A stretch of DNA of 64,000 nt from Mariniphaga sp041686935 (lineage in GTDB: Bacteria > Bacteroidota > Bacteroidia > Bacteroidales > Prolixibacteraceae): assembly GCA_041686935.1 (NCBI GenBank), contig JAWLCW010000001.1, forward strand, positions 434,001 through 498,000, read 5' to 3'. The notes under the pieces are model-generated. The model was not told the origin of the DNA. It did no database searches and saw only the letters and a list, made by a program, of their open reading frames with translations. Shown here piece by piece: positions 27,114-36,699 of the stretch. A program made the translations under genes and the position numbers. Every line of letters starts with the position of its first letter. Within the stretch, counting starts at the first letter, position 1.

Positions 27114-30017
27114 CTAAATATTTGAAAGGAATGTGGACAGGTTGGCTTCGCGTGGCAGGTCCATTTTTTTACGAAGCCGGTAGCGACTGATTTCTACACC
27201 TCTTTCGCTGATATTTAATAAAACGGCAATTTCTTTTGAAGTCAGATTCATTCGAATATAAGCGCAGAGCCGCAAATCCCTTGGCGAAAGTTGCTGATTT
27301 TTTTGCTTTAACCGGTTAAAAAAATCATCGTGAACTTCGTCGAAATAGGTTTCAAAAATCTGATTTTGCTGTTTGTTGTCAATTTCTTTGTTAATCTTTT
27401 TATTGAGAATGGCCATTCTGGTTTTTGTCTGGCTGTCGTCGGTGGTTTTTTGCAGCGTTTGCAATTCCTCTTTCAATTTCATGAGGAATTTGTTTTTTTG
27501 AATAATGCCCATGGTTTGGTTAGCCAGTTCCTTGTCGCGGTGAGTCATTTCATTTTGCAATTTCTCATTGCGTAGTTTAATAATCTCCTTTTCCGCAATA
27601 AGCGCCTGCTTTTGAAATAGTTCTTCTTTTTTTTGCAACTCTGCCATGTGTTTTTGTCTTTCTTTTCTTCTGGATAATTCAATCCGGTGATGAATAAACC
27701 GGATGGTCAGAAAAGCAAGAAACAGAAACAGTCCCAGGTAGATGTAATATGCTGTTTGCGAACGGAGCCAGGGTGGCACAATGGTAAATTCAAAAGAGGA
27801 AACTTCGCTCTCAACTCCGTAAATGTTGCGGGCTTTGAGCATGAAGGTATATTCTCCCTCAAACAGGTTGGTAAAATCTTTATAGCTTTCCGGCGACCAT
27901 TCAGACCACTCTTCCGAATAGTTTTCAAGAAAATGACTGAATTCAAGTTTTCCTGCATTTTCAAACCAGGTGGCGGTAAAATGAAACCTGAATGTGTTTT
28001 TTCTGAACGGAAATTCAAACTCAAAATCATTTTTTGCCCGGTTGAAATAAAGGGTGGAATCTATATACGGAATTTCAACCCGGGTGATATACGATGGAAA
28101 GGTTTGTGTGTATGATTTTGGAAATTCAGATGTATAATGTGCAAACCCATTGTCAATCCCAATAATTACATCGTTTTCCGGATACGGATAAATAAATTCA
28201 AATTCAGTTACATATCTGTCTTCGAGTTGTTTAAAAGGAGATGTAATTTTTGTGTAGGTAAAATCTTCATTCAGACGCATTACACCCGATTCATTTTCGG
28301 CTATATACCACAGGTTTCCTGCGTTGTCGGGTTCAAGAGTTTTGATTCGGCCTGCCAGATTAAAAAAACGGTTTGTTTCTTCAGAATCAATAAAAGTGTC
28401 TGTTTCCTTGTCGTATTCATAAATTCCGGCAATGGTTGAAATATAGGTTTGGCTATTCAGTTCAAAAAGGATATTGCTTTCATTTGAAGGCAGTCCGTTC
28501 TCCGATGTGTATATTTTAAATTGTGTTATACTGTCAGCATCCTCCGATAGAATGACCTTAAAAACACCTTTTCCTCCATGGCTAATCCAAACATCTCCAT
28601 CTTCACTTTGGCGAATAAACCGGCTCGATTCGCTGAACCCTGTCAGCTTTTTATGAAATACCCATCCGTTACCTTCCTTTTTCAACAGAACAAGTCCGGA
28701 ATAGTGGCCTCCCAGCAAAAGATCAGGATGGTCTTTCAGGCGTATGTATTTCCAGGCCCCCTCCTCGGAATGAACCAGCGAAGCTTCTTTACCTTTGATT
28801 AAGAATGTTCCATTGTTGTGTCCGCAAATTAACTGCCCGTCAAACTCTTCAAGCGACCATACCTGTCCGGCTGTGTTTTGAACCAGTTCAAACGGATCGT
28901 TGGTATGCGGGAATTTGCTGTAAGGGCGTACGAATAATCCCTGGTTGGTACCCAGGTATAGGTTTCCGTCGAAAATACGGCTGCAATATCCTGTCCCCAG
29001 TCTCTCAAAATCGGTAATAAAACTGACCGGGGAATTCAATTGCACGTAATCAATTCCGTTGTCAAGCCCAAGCCACAAATTGCTTGCATAATCAGCAAAA
29101 ACACTCAGAATGGTATTGTTCTGCAAACCGTGTTCGCGGCTGACTTGCTGAATAATATTGCCCTCAAAATCGGAAACAACCAGACCGTTTAAAATCGTTC
29201 CGAAAACAATGTACCTGTCCATGAACCCTGTGGCGCTATACAGCTTATTCTCTTCAACCAACTTGCCCGCAGGAGTATTCCATTTTTCCAGGTTTTCTTC
29301 ATTGGCTATAAATAATCCGTTCCCGGCAGTGCCGATTAAAAGCTGATTGGCTCCGGCGCTCAGTATGGTAGTTATATCATTGTTTTTAAGAGGTTCGAAC
29401 CAGTAAAGTTTTTTTACTTCACCTTCTGTATATTCAAACAATCCTAACGCTGGCTCATGCAAATAAAGTCGGTTTTTCACGCTAAAAGAAAAATGAAATT
29501 TTTCCTGTGGTTTAATCACTTTTATATGCCCTTCATTTAAAATGAAGACAAAATCATAGCATTGAAAAACAATTCCTTCCGGTATCTGATGAATTCTCCA
29601 GATATCATCAAAATCAGGGATTTCGGCTGGCAATAAATTTTTAAGGCTTTGAAAAACAGGCATATCCGGTTCGTTTTGCGTAATTATTCCAAAATCATTT
29701 ATCAGCCCCACATATATAGTATTGTCACTGTCAGCAAAAACTGATCTCACAGGTGACGATTTTGAAACTCTAATCAGGTCCCAGTGAATTCCATCGAAGC
29801 GAAGCACTCCGTCATTGTTGGCAAAATAGATAAATCCGTTTTGATCCTGAGTAATTCCCCAGTTTTGTGTGGCCGCCTGATAAACCGATTTCTGGTAATT
29901 GTGGATGCTGGGTGTGCCGATGGTTTTTATCTGAGAATAGCCTGAAAATGAGATAACAATGAAAATAAGTAACAGAAAAATCTTGGTATAATTCGGGTCC
30001 TTTAAAACCACTGACAT
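27114..30017 (-). CDS. Second SusR-like one-piece sensor-regulator
   Basis: This protein of about 967 residues has the same architecture as the regulator at 14575-17268. A hydrophobic leader (IFLLLIFIVISFSGYSQ) precedes a propeller of short repeats (NLWLGLDNGIDYV, NLYLGTNQGLFV). A triple-Tyr domain follows, then a membrane helix (YYIYLGLFLFLAFLTI), a coiled coil and a C-terminal LuxR-like helix-turn-helix (LSPRDLRLCAYIRMNLTSKE, ISRYRLRKKMDL). The ATG at 30017 gives a normal leader; a GTG at 30050 is the longer alternative. It lies upstream of susC in the same direction with about 230 bp between, the usual arrangement of a locus-specific activator. It probably binds a periplasmic glucan fragment. 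Confidence 0.85.
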   Translation of the reverse strand: MSVVLKDPNYTKIFLLLIFIVISFSGYSQIKTIGTPSIHNYQKSVYQAATQNWGITQDQNGFIYFANNDGVLRFDGIHWDLIRVSKSSPVRSVFADSDNTIYVGLINDFGIITQNEPDMPVFQSLKNLLPAEIPDFDDIWRIHQIPEGIVFQCYDFVFILNEGHIKVIKPQEKFHFSFSVKNRLYLHEPALGLFEYTEGEVKKLYWFEPLKNNDITTILSAGANQLLIGTAGNGLFIANEENLEKWNTPAGKLVEENKLYSATGFMDRYIVFGTILNGLVVSDFEGNIIQQVSREHGLQNNTILSVFADYASNLWLGLDNGIDYVQLNSPVSFITDFERLGTGYCSRIFDGNLYLGTNQGLFVRPYSKFPHTNDPFELVQNTAGQVWSLEEFDGQLICGHNNGTFLIKGKEASLVHSEEGAWKYIRLKDHPDLLLGGHYSGLVLLKKEGNGWVFHKKLTGFSESSRFIRQSEDGDVWISHGGKGVFKVILSEDADSITQFKIYTSENGLPSNESNILFELNSQTYISTIAGIYEYDKETDTFIDSEETNRFFNLAGRIKTLEPDNAGNLWYIAENESGVMRLNEDFTYTKITSPFKQLEDRYVTEFEFIYPYPENDVIIGIDNGFAHYTSEFPKSYTQTFPSYITRVEIPYIDSTLYFNRAKNDFEFEFPFRKNTFRFHFTATWFENAGKLEFSHFLENYSEEWSEWSPESYKDFTNLFEGEYTFMLKARNIYGVESEVSSFEFTIVPPWLRSQTAYYIYLGLFLFLAFLTIRFIHHRIELSRRKERQKHMAELQKKEELFQKQALIAEKEIIKLRNEKLQNEMTHRDKELANQTMGIIQKNKFLMKLKEELQTLQKTTDDSQTKTRMAILNKKINKEIDNKQQNQIFETYFDEVHDDFFNRLKQKNQQLSPRDLRLCAYIRMNLTSKEIAVLLNISERGVEISRYRLRKKMDLPREANLSTFLSNI

Positions 30018-30174
30018 TGGAAAATGTGATATGATTTTCGTTTTTTGCACTATGGATTCATCTAATTTCCCTCAAATTTAGCACAAAAATATTTCCTTTT
30101 GGTGCTCTGGAGTGTTGAAGTGATAACCGTAAAAGCAATAAACAGAACAAAGTTTTAGGGAAGGTTTATTTTTT

Positions 30175-30585
30175 TTATTTCAAAAACACTGAAATTGTAT
30201 TTTTTGCCTCAGATAGATTGTGATACTCAACTAGTGTCAAATCAGGGCAGCCGGCAATCATAGCCGAAAGGTTTTTTCCTGTGTCGGGTCTGAACAGGCA
30301 CAACATTTTTTTTCCGGCAGCCACGGCCCGGCCAATTTCGTAACCCACACCCATAGAAATGGCAGTAACTTCGGCTACCACCACATCGGCAGAAAGCAGC
30401 CAATCCAGGTCGCGGTCGTGAATGAACCGGTCGGTGGGGCCATCATCTCCCAAATGGGTGAGAGTGGGATCTCCAACGTGTTCGGTTAAAACTTCGCCGT
30501 AATTCTTAAGGTATTCAATTATTTCGGCATAAAGCGATGCATCTTCGCGTCCTCCGCGGATTGAGCCAGCAAAGTAAATTTTCAT
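30175..30585 (-). CDS. DNPH1/Rcl-like 2'-deoxynucleoside 5'-phosphate N-hydrolase
   Basis: This 136-residue protein matches the nucleoside deoxyribosyltransferase superfamily, closest in recall to DNPH1 (Rcl). It begins YFAGSIRGGRED, then VLTEHVGDP, DLDWLLSADVVVAEVT and GVGYEIGRAVA, in the same order and spacing as in Rcl. Rcl cleaves the glycosidic bond of deoxynucleoside 5'-monophosphates; the conserved Asp in the WLLSADVVVAEV region and the Glu in GYEIGRA fit its active site. It is cytosolic. The likely role is clearing damaged or excess deoxynucleotides. It lies between the glucan locus and two MscS genes. Confidence 0.85.
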   Translation of the reverse strand: MKIYFAGSIRGGREDASLYAEIIEYLKNYGEVLTEHVGDPTLTHLGDDGPTDRFIHDRDLDWLLSADVVVAEVTAISMGVGYEIGRAVAAGKKMLCLFRPDTGKNLSAMIAGCPDLTLVEYHNLSEAKNTISVFLK

Positions 30586-30643
30586 TTTTTAGTTTTAAGA
30601 AGATGAGTATCAAGACAAGAAACTTTTGAAAGGCAACCAGTTT

Positions 30644-31609
30644 TTATTCTTTTTTGTTGGGATCATCAGCCTGGCTACCTCCATTGTTCAATATTTTTCC
30701 TTGCCCTTCAATAAAAACCCGCGTTTTAGGCAGGCTTTCAGGATACTTTTTCTGCAGGAATTCAATCAGCTTTTCACGGACAAACACGCGTAAATCCCAT
30801 GCAGAACCCGAGTCTTTGGCGCTCATCAGCGCCCTGACTTCAATGCTTCGTTCCTTAGCGTCGGTTACCTGCAGCACGTTCACTTTTCCGTCCCAGAGCG
30901 GTGTGCTTTTTAGCAGGCGGGTGAGTTCTTCACGTAATGCGTCAAACGAAACATGGTAATCGGTATAAATAAAAACCGTTCCCAGAATTTCGGAAGTGGT
31001 GCGGGTCCAGTTTTGAAAAGGTTTTTCGAAGAAAAAAGTGGAAGGAACGATTAACCGGCGCTGGTCCCAAATTCTCACCACAACATAAGTAAGGGCAATT
31101 TCCTCGATGCGGCCCCATTCGTTTTCAATTATCACCACATCGTCAAGCCGGATGGGTTGGGTAATGGCAATCTGCAATCCGGCCAAAACCGCTGCAATAG
31201 CCCGTTGTGCTGCCAGCCCAATAATGATTCCCAATACCCCTGCCGATGCAAATACACTAACACCAATTTGTCTGACGTCTTCGAAAAGCATTAAAATTAA
31301 CCCGATGGCAATGATGACAATCAAAAAAATGAGGATTCGCTCGAGGATATTGAATTGGGTGTGAAATTTACGCGATCGCAAATTGTCAGCCTGCGATGTG
31401 TCGTATTTTTCAAGAAATACCCATTTAATAATTCGTAGAACAACGATGAGTGTCCATGCCAAACTAACGATTAAAAGCACAGAGCCAAGCATATTGAATG
31501 TTTCAAAATGCTCATTTCCTGTAAGTTCGTATTTTTCGATGAAATATTTTGAAAATACAGCAGCAAGAAGCAGTAAAAAAGGGAATATGAATTTTTTAAC
31601 GTGTTTCAT
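30644..31609 (-). CDS. MscS-family mechanosensitive channel
   Basis: This 321-residue protein has about four hydrophobic segments. The pore-lining helix (ASAGVLGIIIGLAAQ) is followed by the MscS beta domain (IRLDDVVIIENEWGRIEEI, VPSTFFFEKPFQNW). It should be an inner-membrane channel releasing solutes on osmotic downshift. It overlaps the upstream MscS gene by 4 bp (ATGA), so the two are translationally coupled. The C-terminal tail is short and charged. Confidence 0.9.
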   Translation of the reverse strand: MKHVKKFIFPFLLLLAAVFSKYFIEKYELTGNEHFETFNMLGSVLLIVSLAWTLIVVLRIIKWVFLEKYDTSQADNLRSRKFHTQFNILERILIFLIVIIAIGLILMLFEDVRQIGVSVFASAGVLGIIIGLAAQRAIAAVLAGLQIAITQPIRLDDVVIIENEWGRIEEIALTYVVVRIWDQRRLIVPSTFFFEKPFQNWTRTTSEILGTVFIYTDYHVSFDALREELTRLLKSTPLWDGKVNVLQVTDAKERSIEVRALMSAKDSGSAWDLRVFVREKLIEFLQKKYPESLPKTRVFIEGQGKILNNGGSQADDPNKKE

Positions 31610-32469
31610 TTAATTTCTTGTTTAACCTGGGTTAAAGTGGCATTCGATTTAATGTGTAAATCGCGTTGCGGGAAAGGTATATGAACGTCATGTTTCCTGA
31701 ATTCATCGTCGATGGCATACCTGAGTTCACTTTTGGCAAATTCCACCAAGAACGGTTCCTTTACCCAGAAAAACACCTGAAAATCGAGTGAGGAGTCGCC
31801 AAAATCGCTAAACCGGACAAATGGTTTGGGATGGGCAGATATGCTTTTGATTCTTGAGGCACAATCGAGTAAAATTTTCGTAACCAGCCGGGTATCCGAT
31901 CCATACGCCACACCTACTGCAACCGAAAACCGGGTTTTGAAATCCATTTGGCTCCAGTTGATGATGGTATCGTTTACAAATTTGCTGTTGGGAACAACCA
32001 GAATGACATCGTCGCGGGTTTTCAGTTTTGATGTTCGCAACCCAATTTGGATGACTTTTCCAACGGTTTCGTCTTCCAGCTGAATGATATCGTTTATTTG
32101 TAAGTTCCGTTCGAAAATCAAAACGATTCCCGAGGCAATATCGCTGAACAGTTGCTGAATACCGAACCCCACACCCACCAGCAGAGCAGTAATACTGGCA
32201 AGCAATATGGAAATTTTTACACCCGAAGTTTCAAGGATAACAACAATGATAACCACCCAAACCACATACCGTAAAATCAGATACACCGACCAGTAAGAGC
32301 GCCTTTCTGCATCGTTTCTACTGATGTATCTTTTAAAAAACCCCCGGATAACCCTCAAGAGCACAATGGTTGCGGTAAGTATTAAAACAACGACCAATAT
32401 GCTTGAAACGGTTACTTCCAGGTGCTCTGATTTCAGAAGCGGAAAGTTAATCAGTTCGTCAAATTTCAT
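31606..32469 (-). CDS. MscS-family mechanosensitive channel
   Basis: This 287-residue protein has three hydrophobic segments, a Gly/Ala-rich pore helix (ITALLVGVGFGIQQ) and the MscS beta domain (LQINDIIQLEDETVGKV, VPNSKFVNDTIINWS). It is distinct in sequence from its coupled neighbour, so the pair may form channels with different thresholds. It starts 21 bp after the S41 protease gene and overlaps the next MscS gene by 4 bp. Confidence 0.9.
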   Translation of the reverse strand: MKFDELINFPLLKSEHLEVTVSSILVVVLILTATIVLLRVIRGFFKRYISRNDAERRSYWSVYLILRYVVWVVIIVVILETSGVKISILLASITALLVGVGFGIQQLFSDIASGIVLIFERNLQINDIIQLEDETVGKVIQIGLRTSKLKTRDDVILVVPNSKFVNDTIINWSQMDFKTRFSVAVGVAYGSDTRLVTKILLDCASRIKSISAHPKPFVRFSDFGDSSLDFQVFFWVKEPFLVEFAKSELRYAIDDEFRKHDVHIPFPQRDLHIKSNATLTQVKQEIK

Positions 32470-32490
32470 TATCCAAAATGCAATAATTTT

Positions 32491-34167
32491 TTACGGTCGT
32501 TTCATGGTAATAATGATTCCCGGTTCAAAGTAGGAATTGTAAGTCAAGGGCGAAGCCAGTTCATCGATGGCTTTTTGAATGACATTGTCTTCACCGATGG
32601 ATGCACGTACAGCTCCTTTTTGGTAGTAATATCGCGAAACAATTTCGCTTTTCAACAGACTTTTTATTTCGCTGCTGAAAACTGTCAAATCTTTATCGAG
32701 CTGAGGCTCAAGCCGCTCTTTGATTCGTTCAAATTCATCAGAAGCCAGTTCGTAATATTTTTCTTCTTTCGCTTTTTCGATTAAGTTTTCCAGTAATTTT
32801 TCCGACTGCGATTCATACTCAAAATCGGTTTTCTGAACGAAGGCTGAAAACTGAGCGTAAATGTCGTTCGTAATTTCAAATTCTTCCGGCCCGGCAATGG
32901 ATTCGTTTTGATTGGAAAACTGTGTTGCGAAATCAAAAATCAGAAACCGGGTTATCAGGGCAATACTCAGGTTGCTCAGTTGGTCGGGTTCCAGAACGAT
33001 ATCGGGAACAACCCCGCCGCCGTCGTAAACTTTCCGGCCTTTTTTGGTTGAAAATTCAGTAATAAGCGAGTCGGGAACATAACCTACGCTGCCGTCTTCG
33101 TTGCGGTGCGAATAATCGAGAGCCTGAATGCAGCGTCCGCTGGGAATGTAATATTTGGCTGTGGTCACTTTCAGTTTGGTGTTGTAGCTCAGGTCGCGGG
33201 TGGTTTGAACCAATCCTTTTCCAAAAGTACGCTCGCCAATTACCAGGCCGCGGTCGAGGTCCTGAATGGCGCCGGCCACAATTTCGGAAGCCGAAGCAGA
33301 GCCACGGTTGGTTAAAACGGCAATGCGAATAGTGGTATCAATAGGTGTTGAAGTTGCTGTGTAGGTTTTGTCCCACTGTTTTACTTTTCCCTTTGTACTT
33401 ACAATTTCAGAACCTTTAGGCACAAACAGGTTTACAATTTTCACCGACTCCTGCAACAATCCGCCGGGATTCGAGCGCATATCGAGGATAAGCGCCTCCG
33501 GTTTTTCTTTTTTCAGTTCAAGGAATGCTTTTTTCACATCTTCGCTGCAGTTTGCTGTAAAATTTGATAACCGGATGTATGCTGTTTTATTGTCAATCAT
33601 TCCGTAATAGGGCACTGCATCTATGGAAATTTTTTCGCGAATCACATCCACTTCAAAAGGTTTTTTCTCTCCGGGGCGTTGCAATTTTATTTTTACCGGT
33701 TTTTTTGCCGGGCCTTTTAATAGGTTGCTTACATCTTCGGTGGTCATATTTTCCGTTGATTTTCCTTCCACTTCAAGGATGATATCTCCGGCCTTAAGCC
33801 CAAATTTCTGTGCCGGGAACCCTTCGTAAGGTTCAGAAATAACAATTTTTCCCTTCTGGTTTCCAATGAGCGCTCCAATTCCGGCATATTCTCCAGTAGT
33901 CATAAACCGGAAATCTTCCATCTGGTCTTCCGAAATGAAGTTGGTATAAGGGTCCAACGACTCCAGCATTTGGTCAATACTGGTTTTCACCAGTTTGTTC
34001 GGATTCACTTCGTCCACATAAAACATGTTCAACTCCCTGAACAGACTGTAGTATATTTCAAGGTTTTTGGCAATTTCAAAATTCTTCTGGTCGCGGGTAA
34101 AACTGTAAAAACCCAGTCCTGTAACAATCACGATTAATGTGCCTATCCAAAATTTTTTCAAATTCAT
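32491..34167 (-). CDS. S41 C-terminal processing peptidase with PDZ domain
   Basis: This protein of about 558 residues has one N-terminal membrane anchor or leader (KKFWIGTLIVIVTGLGFYSF), a PDZ domain (GLKAGDIILEVEGKS) and an S41 protease core. From the chosen start, the catalytic Ser is about residue 292 (RGSASASEIV) and Lys about 317 (TFGKG), with the same 25-residue spacing as in E. coli Tsp. It acts in the periplasm on C-termini of proteins. The ATG at 34167 is chosen because an AAGGAG-like site precedes it and the leader starts there; an upstream in-frame start at 34203 is possible. Confidence 0.9.
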   Translation of the reverse strand: MNLKKFWIGTLIVIVTGLGFYSFTRDQKNFEIAKNLEIYYSLFRELNMFYVDEVNPNKLVKTSIDQMLESLDPYTNFISEDQMEDFRFMTTGEYAGIGALIGNQKGKIVISEPYEGFPAQKFGLKAGDIILEVEGKSTENMTTEDVSNLLKGPAKKPVKIKLQRPGEKKPFEVDVIREKISIDAVPYYGMIDNKTAYIRLSNFTANCSEDVKKAFLELKKEKPEALILDMRSNPGGLLQESVKIVNLFVPKGSEIVSTKGKVKQWDKTYTATSTPIDTTIRIAVLTNRGSASASEIVAGAIQDLDRGLVIGERTFGKGLVQTTRDLSYNTKLKVTTAKYYIPSGRCIQALDYSHRNEDGSVGYVPDSLITEFSTKKGRKVYDGGGVVPDIVLEPDQLSNLSIALITRFLIFDFATQFSNQNESIAGPEEFEITNDIYAQFSAFVQKTDFEYESQSEKLLENLIEKAKEEKYYELASDEFERIKERLEPQLDKDLTVFSSEIKSLLKSEIVSRYYYQKGAVRASIGEDNVIQKAIDELASPLTYNSYFEPGIIITMKRP

Positions 34168-34229
34168 ATTTTGTTTCTCCTTTTTTACTTTTATGAGTTT
34201 CAATCAGATAAATCATTCAATTCAAGTGC

Positions 34230-34237
34230 CAAAATTA
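34230..34237 (-). promoter_or_regulatory. -7-like box for the S41/MscS operon
   Basis: TAATTTTG on the minus strand fits TAnnTTTG and lies about 63 bp upstream of the S41 start. The -33 element is not convincing. Confidence 0.4.
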
Positions 34238-34436
34238 GCAAATATTACCCGATATCAGTAGATAATCATTCATAAGCATTACGTTAAAATATATTAACTC
34301 CACTGGTTATAAATTGTTTTCACCTTTAAAATGAATTCGTTTACCGAAAAAATAGTGCATGTTTATGTAACCTGCTTTAATTTGGAACGTCTTTTAAATG
34401 CAATTGATAAAAATGAATCAAAAATATCGTCATACA

Positions 34437-35156
34437 ATGAAAACAACAAAACGTGTTATTTTTCTTTTTGTGTCTCTATTCTGGCTGAGTTCAACGGTTT
34501 TTGCCGTTAATGGCCCCAAAACCGAATTTCGCAAAGTGAAAAACTTTGATGCCGTAAAAGTGTCTTCAGGGATTAATTTATTTCTTTCAATGAACGACGA
34601 AGAAGAAGTCAAAATTGTTGCTGAAGAAAACATGATGGATAAAATAATAACCGAGGTGAGGGGAAGTACCCTGCACATTTACCAGAAAAGCACCGGCTGG
34701 CCGGGATTGTTTAACTGGAGGCGGTCGCAACAGATTAAGGTTTATGTTTCAGCACCAAATCTTAAAAGTATTGATGCATCTGCCGGTTCGGATGTAAAAT
34801 CGATGGGGACTTTGCGGGGAGACCGTCTTGAGGTAAAATCCAGCAGCGGAAGCGATGTTGCCCTGGATATTGTGTATAAAGATGTATCCCTGAATTCGAG
34901 CAGCGGCTCAGACATTAAAATGAGCGGCAGGGCAAAAACCGTAAAGGCCGATGCCAGCAGCGGTGCCGATATTGCTGCACGTGAACTGCAGGCAACAATT
35001 TGCCATGCAAGCGCCAGCAGTGGCGCCGACATTGTGGTTTATGCCTCAGGTGAAATCTATGCCAAAGCCAGCAGTGGCGCCGACATCAGGTACTACGGAA
35101 ACCCGGAAATTAAGAATATTGAAAAATCGAGTGGCGGGGATGTAGCGGGAAGGTAA
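34437..35156 (+). CDS. GIN-domain (DUF2807) beta-helix protein
   Basis: This secreted protein of about 239 residues has a signal peptide (RVIFLFVSLFWLSSTVFA) and a head GIN domain (FDAVKVSSGINLFLSMNDEEEV, NLKSIDASAGSDVKS). The C-terminal half is a series of short repeats of the form (A/S)SSG(S/A)D(V/I), at least six in a row about every 16-20 residues. This suggests a right-handed beta-helix with the SSG-D turn stacked at each rung. The start at 34437 is chosen for the leader; an upstream in-frame ATG at 34398 gives a poor one. Function of the family is unknown; adhesion is only suggested by the Pfam name. Confidence 0.83.
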   Translation: MKTTKRVIFLFVSLFWLSSTVFAVNGPKTEFRKVKNFDAVKVSSGINLFLSMNDEEEVKIVAEENMMDKIITEVRGSTLHIYQKSTGWPGLFNWRRSQQIKVYVSAPNLKSIDASAGSDVKSMGTLRGDRLEVKSSSGSDVALDIVYKDVSLNSSSGSDIKMSGRAKTVKADASSGADIAARELQATICHASASSGADIVVYASGEIYAKASSGADIRYYGNPEIKNIEKSSGGDVAGR

Positions 35157-35205
35157 CATTTGCGTGACGGATTTACGTTATACATCAATATAAATTCATC
35201 TTTAT

Positions 35206-35256
35206 CAAAAAAAAGGACTGTTCTGTAAGTCAAGGCTTACCGGGGCAGTCTTTTTT
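35206..35256 (+). terminator. Rho-independent terminator
   Basis: GACTG pairs with CAGTC and the inner arms GTAAG and CTTAC pair around a short loop; the stem is closed through several G-T pairs and followed by TTTTTT. It follows the GIN-domain gene by about 50 bp. Confidence 0.75.
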
Positions 35257-35309
35257 GGTTTTATACTCCTGCTTTCATGATAAAAATTAAATTTGCACGT
35301 TCTGGAGTT

Positions 35310-36689
35310 ATGAATTCAACATTTGGTGCAATATTAAAATTGAAGGTGGTTACAACAATTACCTTGCTGATGTTAGCTTTTTGTGTGCAGGCACAGGATG
35401 CAGCTTCTTTGTATTTTTTGCCCCATGTTTCCCAATCATCGCTTGATAATCCTGCCATTCAAAATTTATCCGGTAAACTGGTGGTTGGAGTTCCTTTTCT
35501 ATCCGGAATATCGGGTAGCTGGAATGCAAATGTGCCGTTTAACGCTCTGTTTTTTAATGGTTTTGATTACAGTTTTCATAAATTATACAATTCACTTGAA
35601 GATGAGGGACAGGCGCGGGCATCAGCAGGAGTTGCCGTATTTTTTGCCAGCTTGAAATACACCGGTTACACCCTAAGCCTTTCTGTAAGGGAACGGGCTT
35701 TTTCTGAAGGGGTTGCTGACCGTGAAATTGTTCGTTTTATTCGCGATGGCACCCAAAGTTTTTATGGCACTAACGAAAATTTAGGTTCAGGCACTTTTTT
35801 TCTGACACATTACAGAGAAGTTGCTCCAGGTATTTCAAAACGTTTTTTTGAATATTTGGATGTTGGCATTCGACCTAAATTATTATTCGGAAAATTTCAG
35901 TTTGAAACAGAAGATTTGAATTTTTCTGTTGAGTCTGACACAGAAAGACAGGAACTGTTGTTCAAATCAGAAGGAAATTTCAGATTGAGCGGACCTTTTA
36001 CACACAGCCGCGATTCGACCTATCAGTTTTCTACATTCTCGGCAAATGTGTCACCGGGCGATTACTTTTTCCAATCCCGGAATCTTGGTGTAGCCATTGA
36101 TTTTGGATTGGTTTACCGTCCCGACCGGTTTTCCGAACTGTCCGTAAGTATTCTCGATGCAGGGTTAATCGGGTTCAAACACAAATCTTTTGATGTTGAG
36201 TTTGATCGTCCTGCCCGATATTCAGGTACATCACTCTATCAGTCACACACCCCTGATGCCGGTTTTTATCTGGAACCACGCGAGGCACTTATTGCTCTGT
36301 CTGATTCGGTTTCGTACCTGATTGATGTGGAAGAGGCTACATTGCGAAATATAACAACCCTGCCTTTCAAAATTAATGTTGCCGGAAAATACAAGTATTC
36401 TGAAAAACTAACAGCCGGATTCAACAATCAGTTTACCCGATACAGTTTGCGTCCGCTGAATATTTTTTCGGTTTTTTTAACCACAACCCTCCATAAAAAA
36501 TTTGATTTTTATGGCAGTTTATCCTTAATAAATTCGAACAGTATACTGCCCGGGTTTGGAGCAGTTTATTCAACTGACAAACTTCAGATTTATTTTACAA
36601 GCAACAATATTTTGGGTATTGTTCAGCCAATGGCATCAAAACAATTAAATTTGTCCTTTGGCATTAATTTATTATTTGATACGGAGTAA
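35310..36689 (+). CDS. DUF5723-like outer-membrane or surface protein
   Basis: This protein of about 459 residues has a signal peptide (VVTTITLLMLAFCVQAQD), then SLYFLPHVSQSSLDNPAIQ, and an alternating pattern of short amphipathic strands ending in LNLSFGINLLFD, typical of an outer-membrane beta barrel. The opening and overall shape match the Bacteroidota DUF5723 family from memory. No function is known. ATG at 35310 gives the better signal peptide; ATG at 35277 in the same frame is the alternative, and TAAATTTG (35288-35295) between them fits a -7 box, which favours the later start. Confidence 0.7.
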   Translation: MNSTFGAILKLKVVTTITLLMLAFCVQAQDAASLYFLPHVSQSSLDNPAIQNLSGKLVVGVPFLSGISGSWNANVPFNALFFNGFDYSFHKLYNSLEDEGQARASAGVAVFFASLKYTGYTLSLSVRERAFSEGVADREIVRFIRDGTQSFYGTNENLGSGTFFLTHYREVAPGISKRFFEYLDVGIRPKLLFGKFQFETEDLNFSVESDTERQELLFKSEGNFRLSGPFTHSRDSTYQFSTFSANVSPGDYFFQSRNLGVAIDFGLVYRPDRFSELSVSILDAGLIGFKHKSFDVEFDRPARYSGTSLYQSHTPDAGFYLEPREALIALSDSVSYLIDVEEATLRNITTLPFKINVAGKYKYSEKLTAGFNNQFTRYSLRPLNIFSVFLTTTLHKKFDFYGSLSLINSNSILPGFGAVYSTDKLQIYFTSNNILGIVQPMASKQLNLSFGINLLFDTE

Positions 36690-36699
36690 TTTTAAAAGT

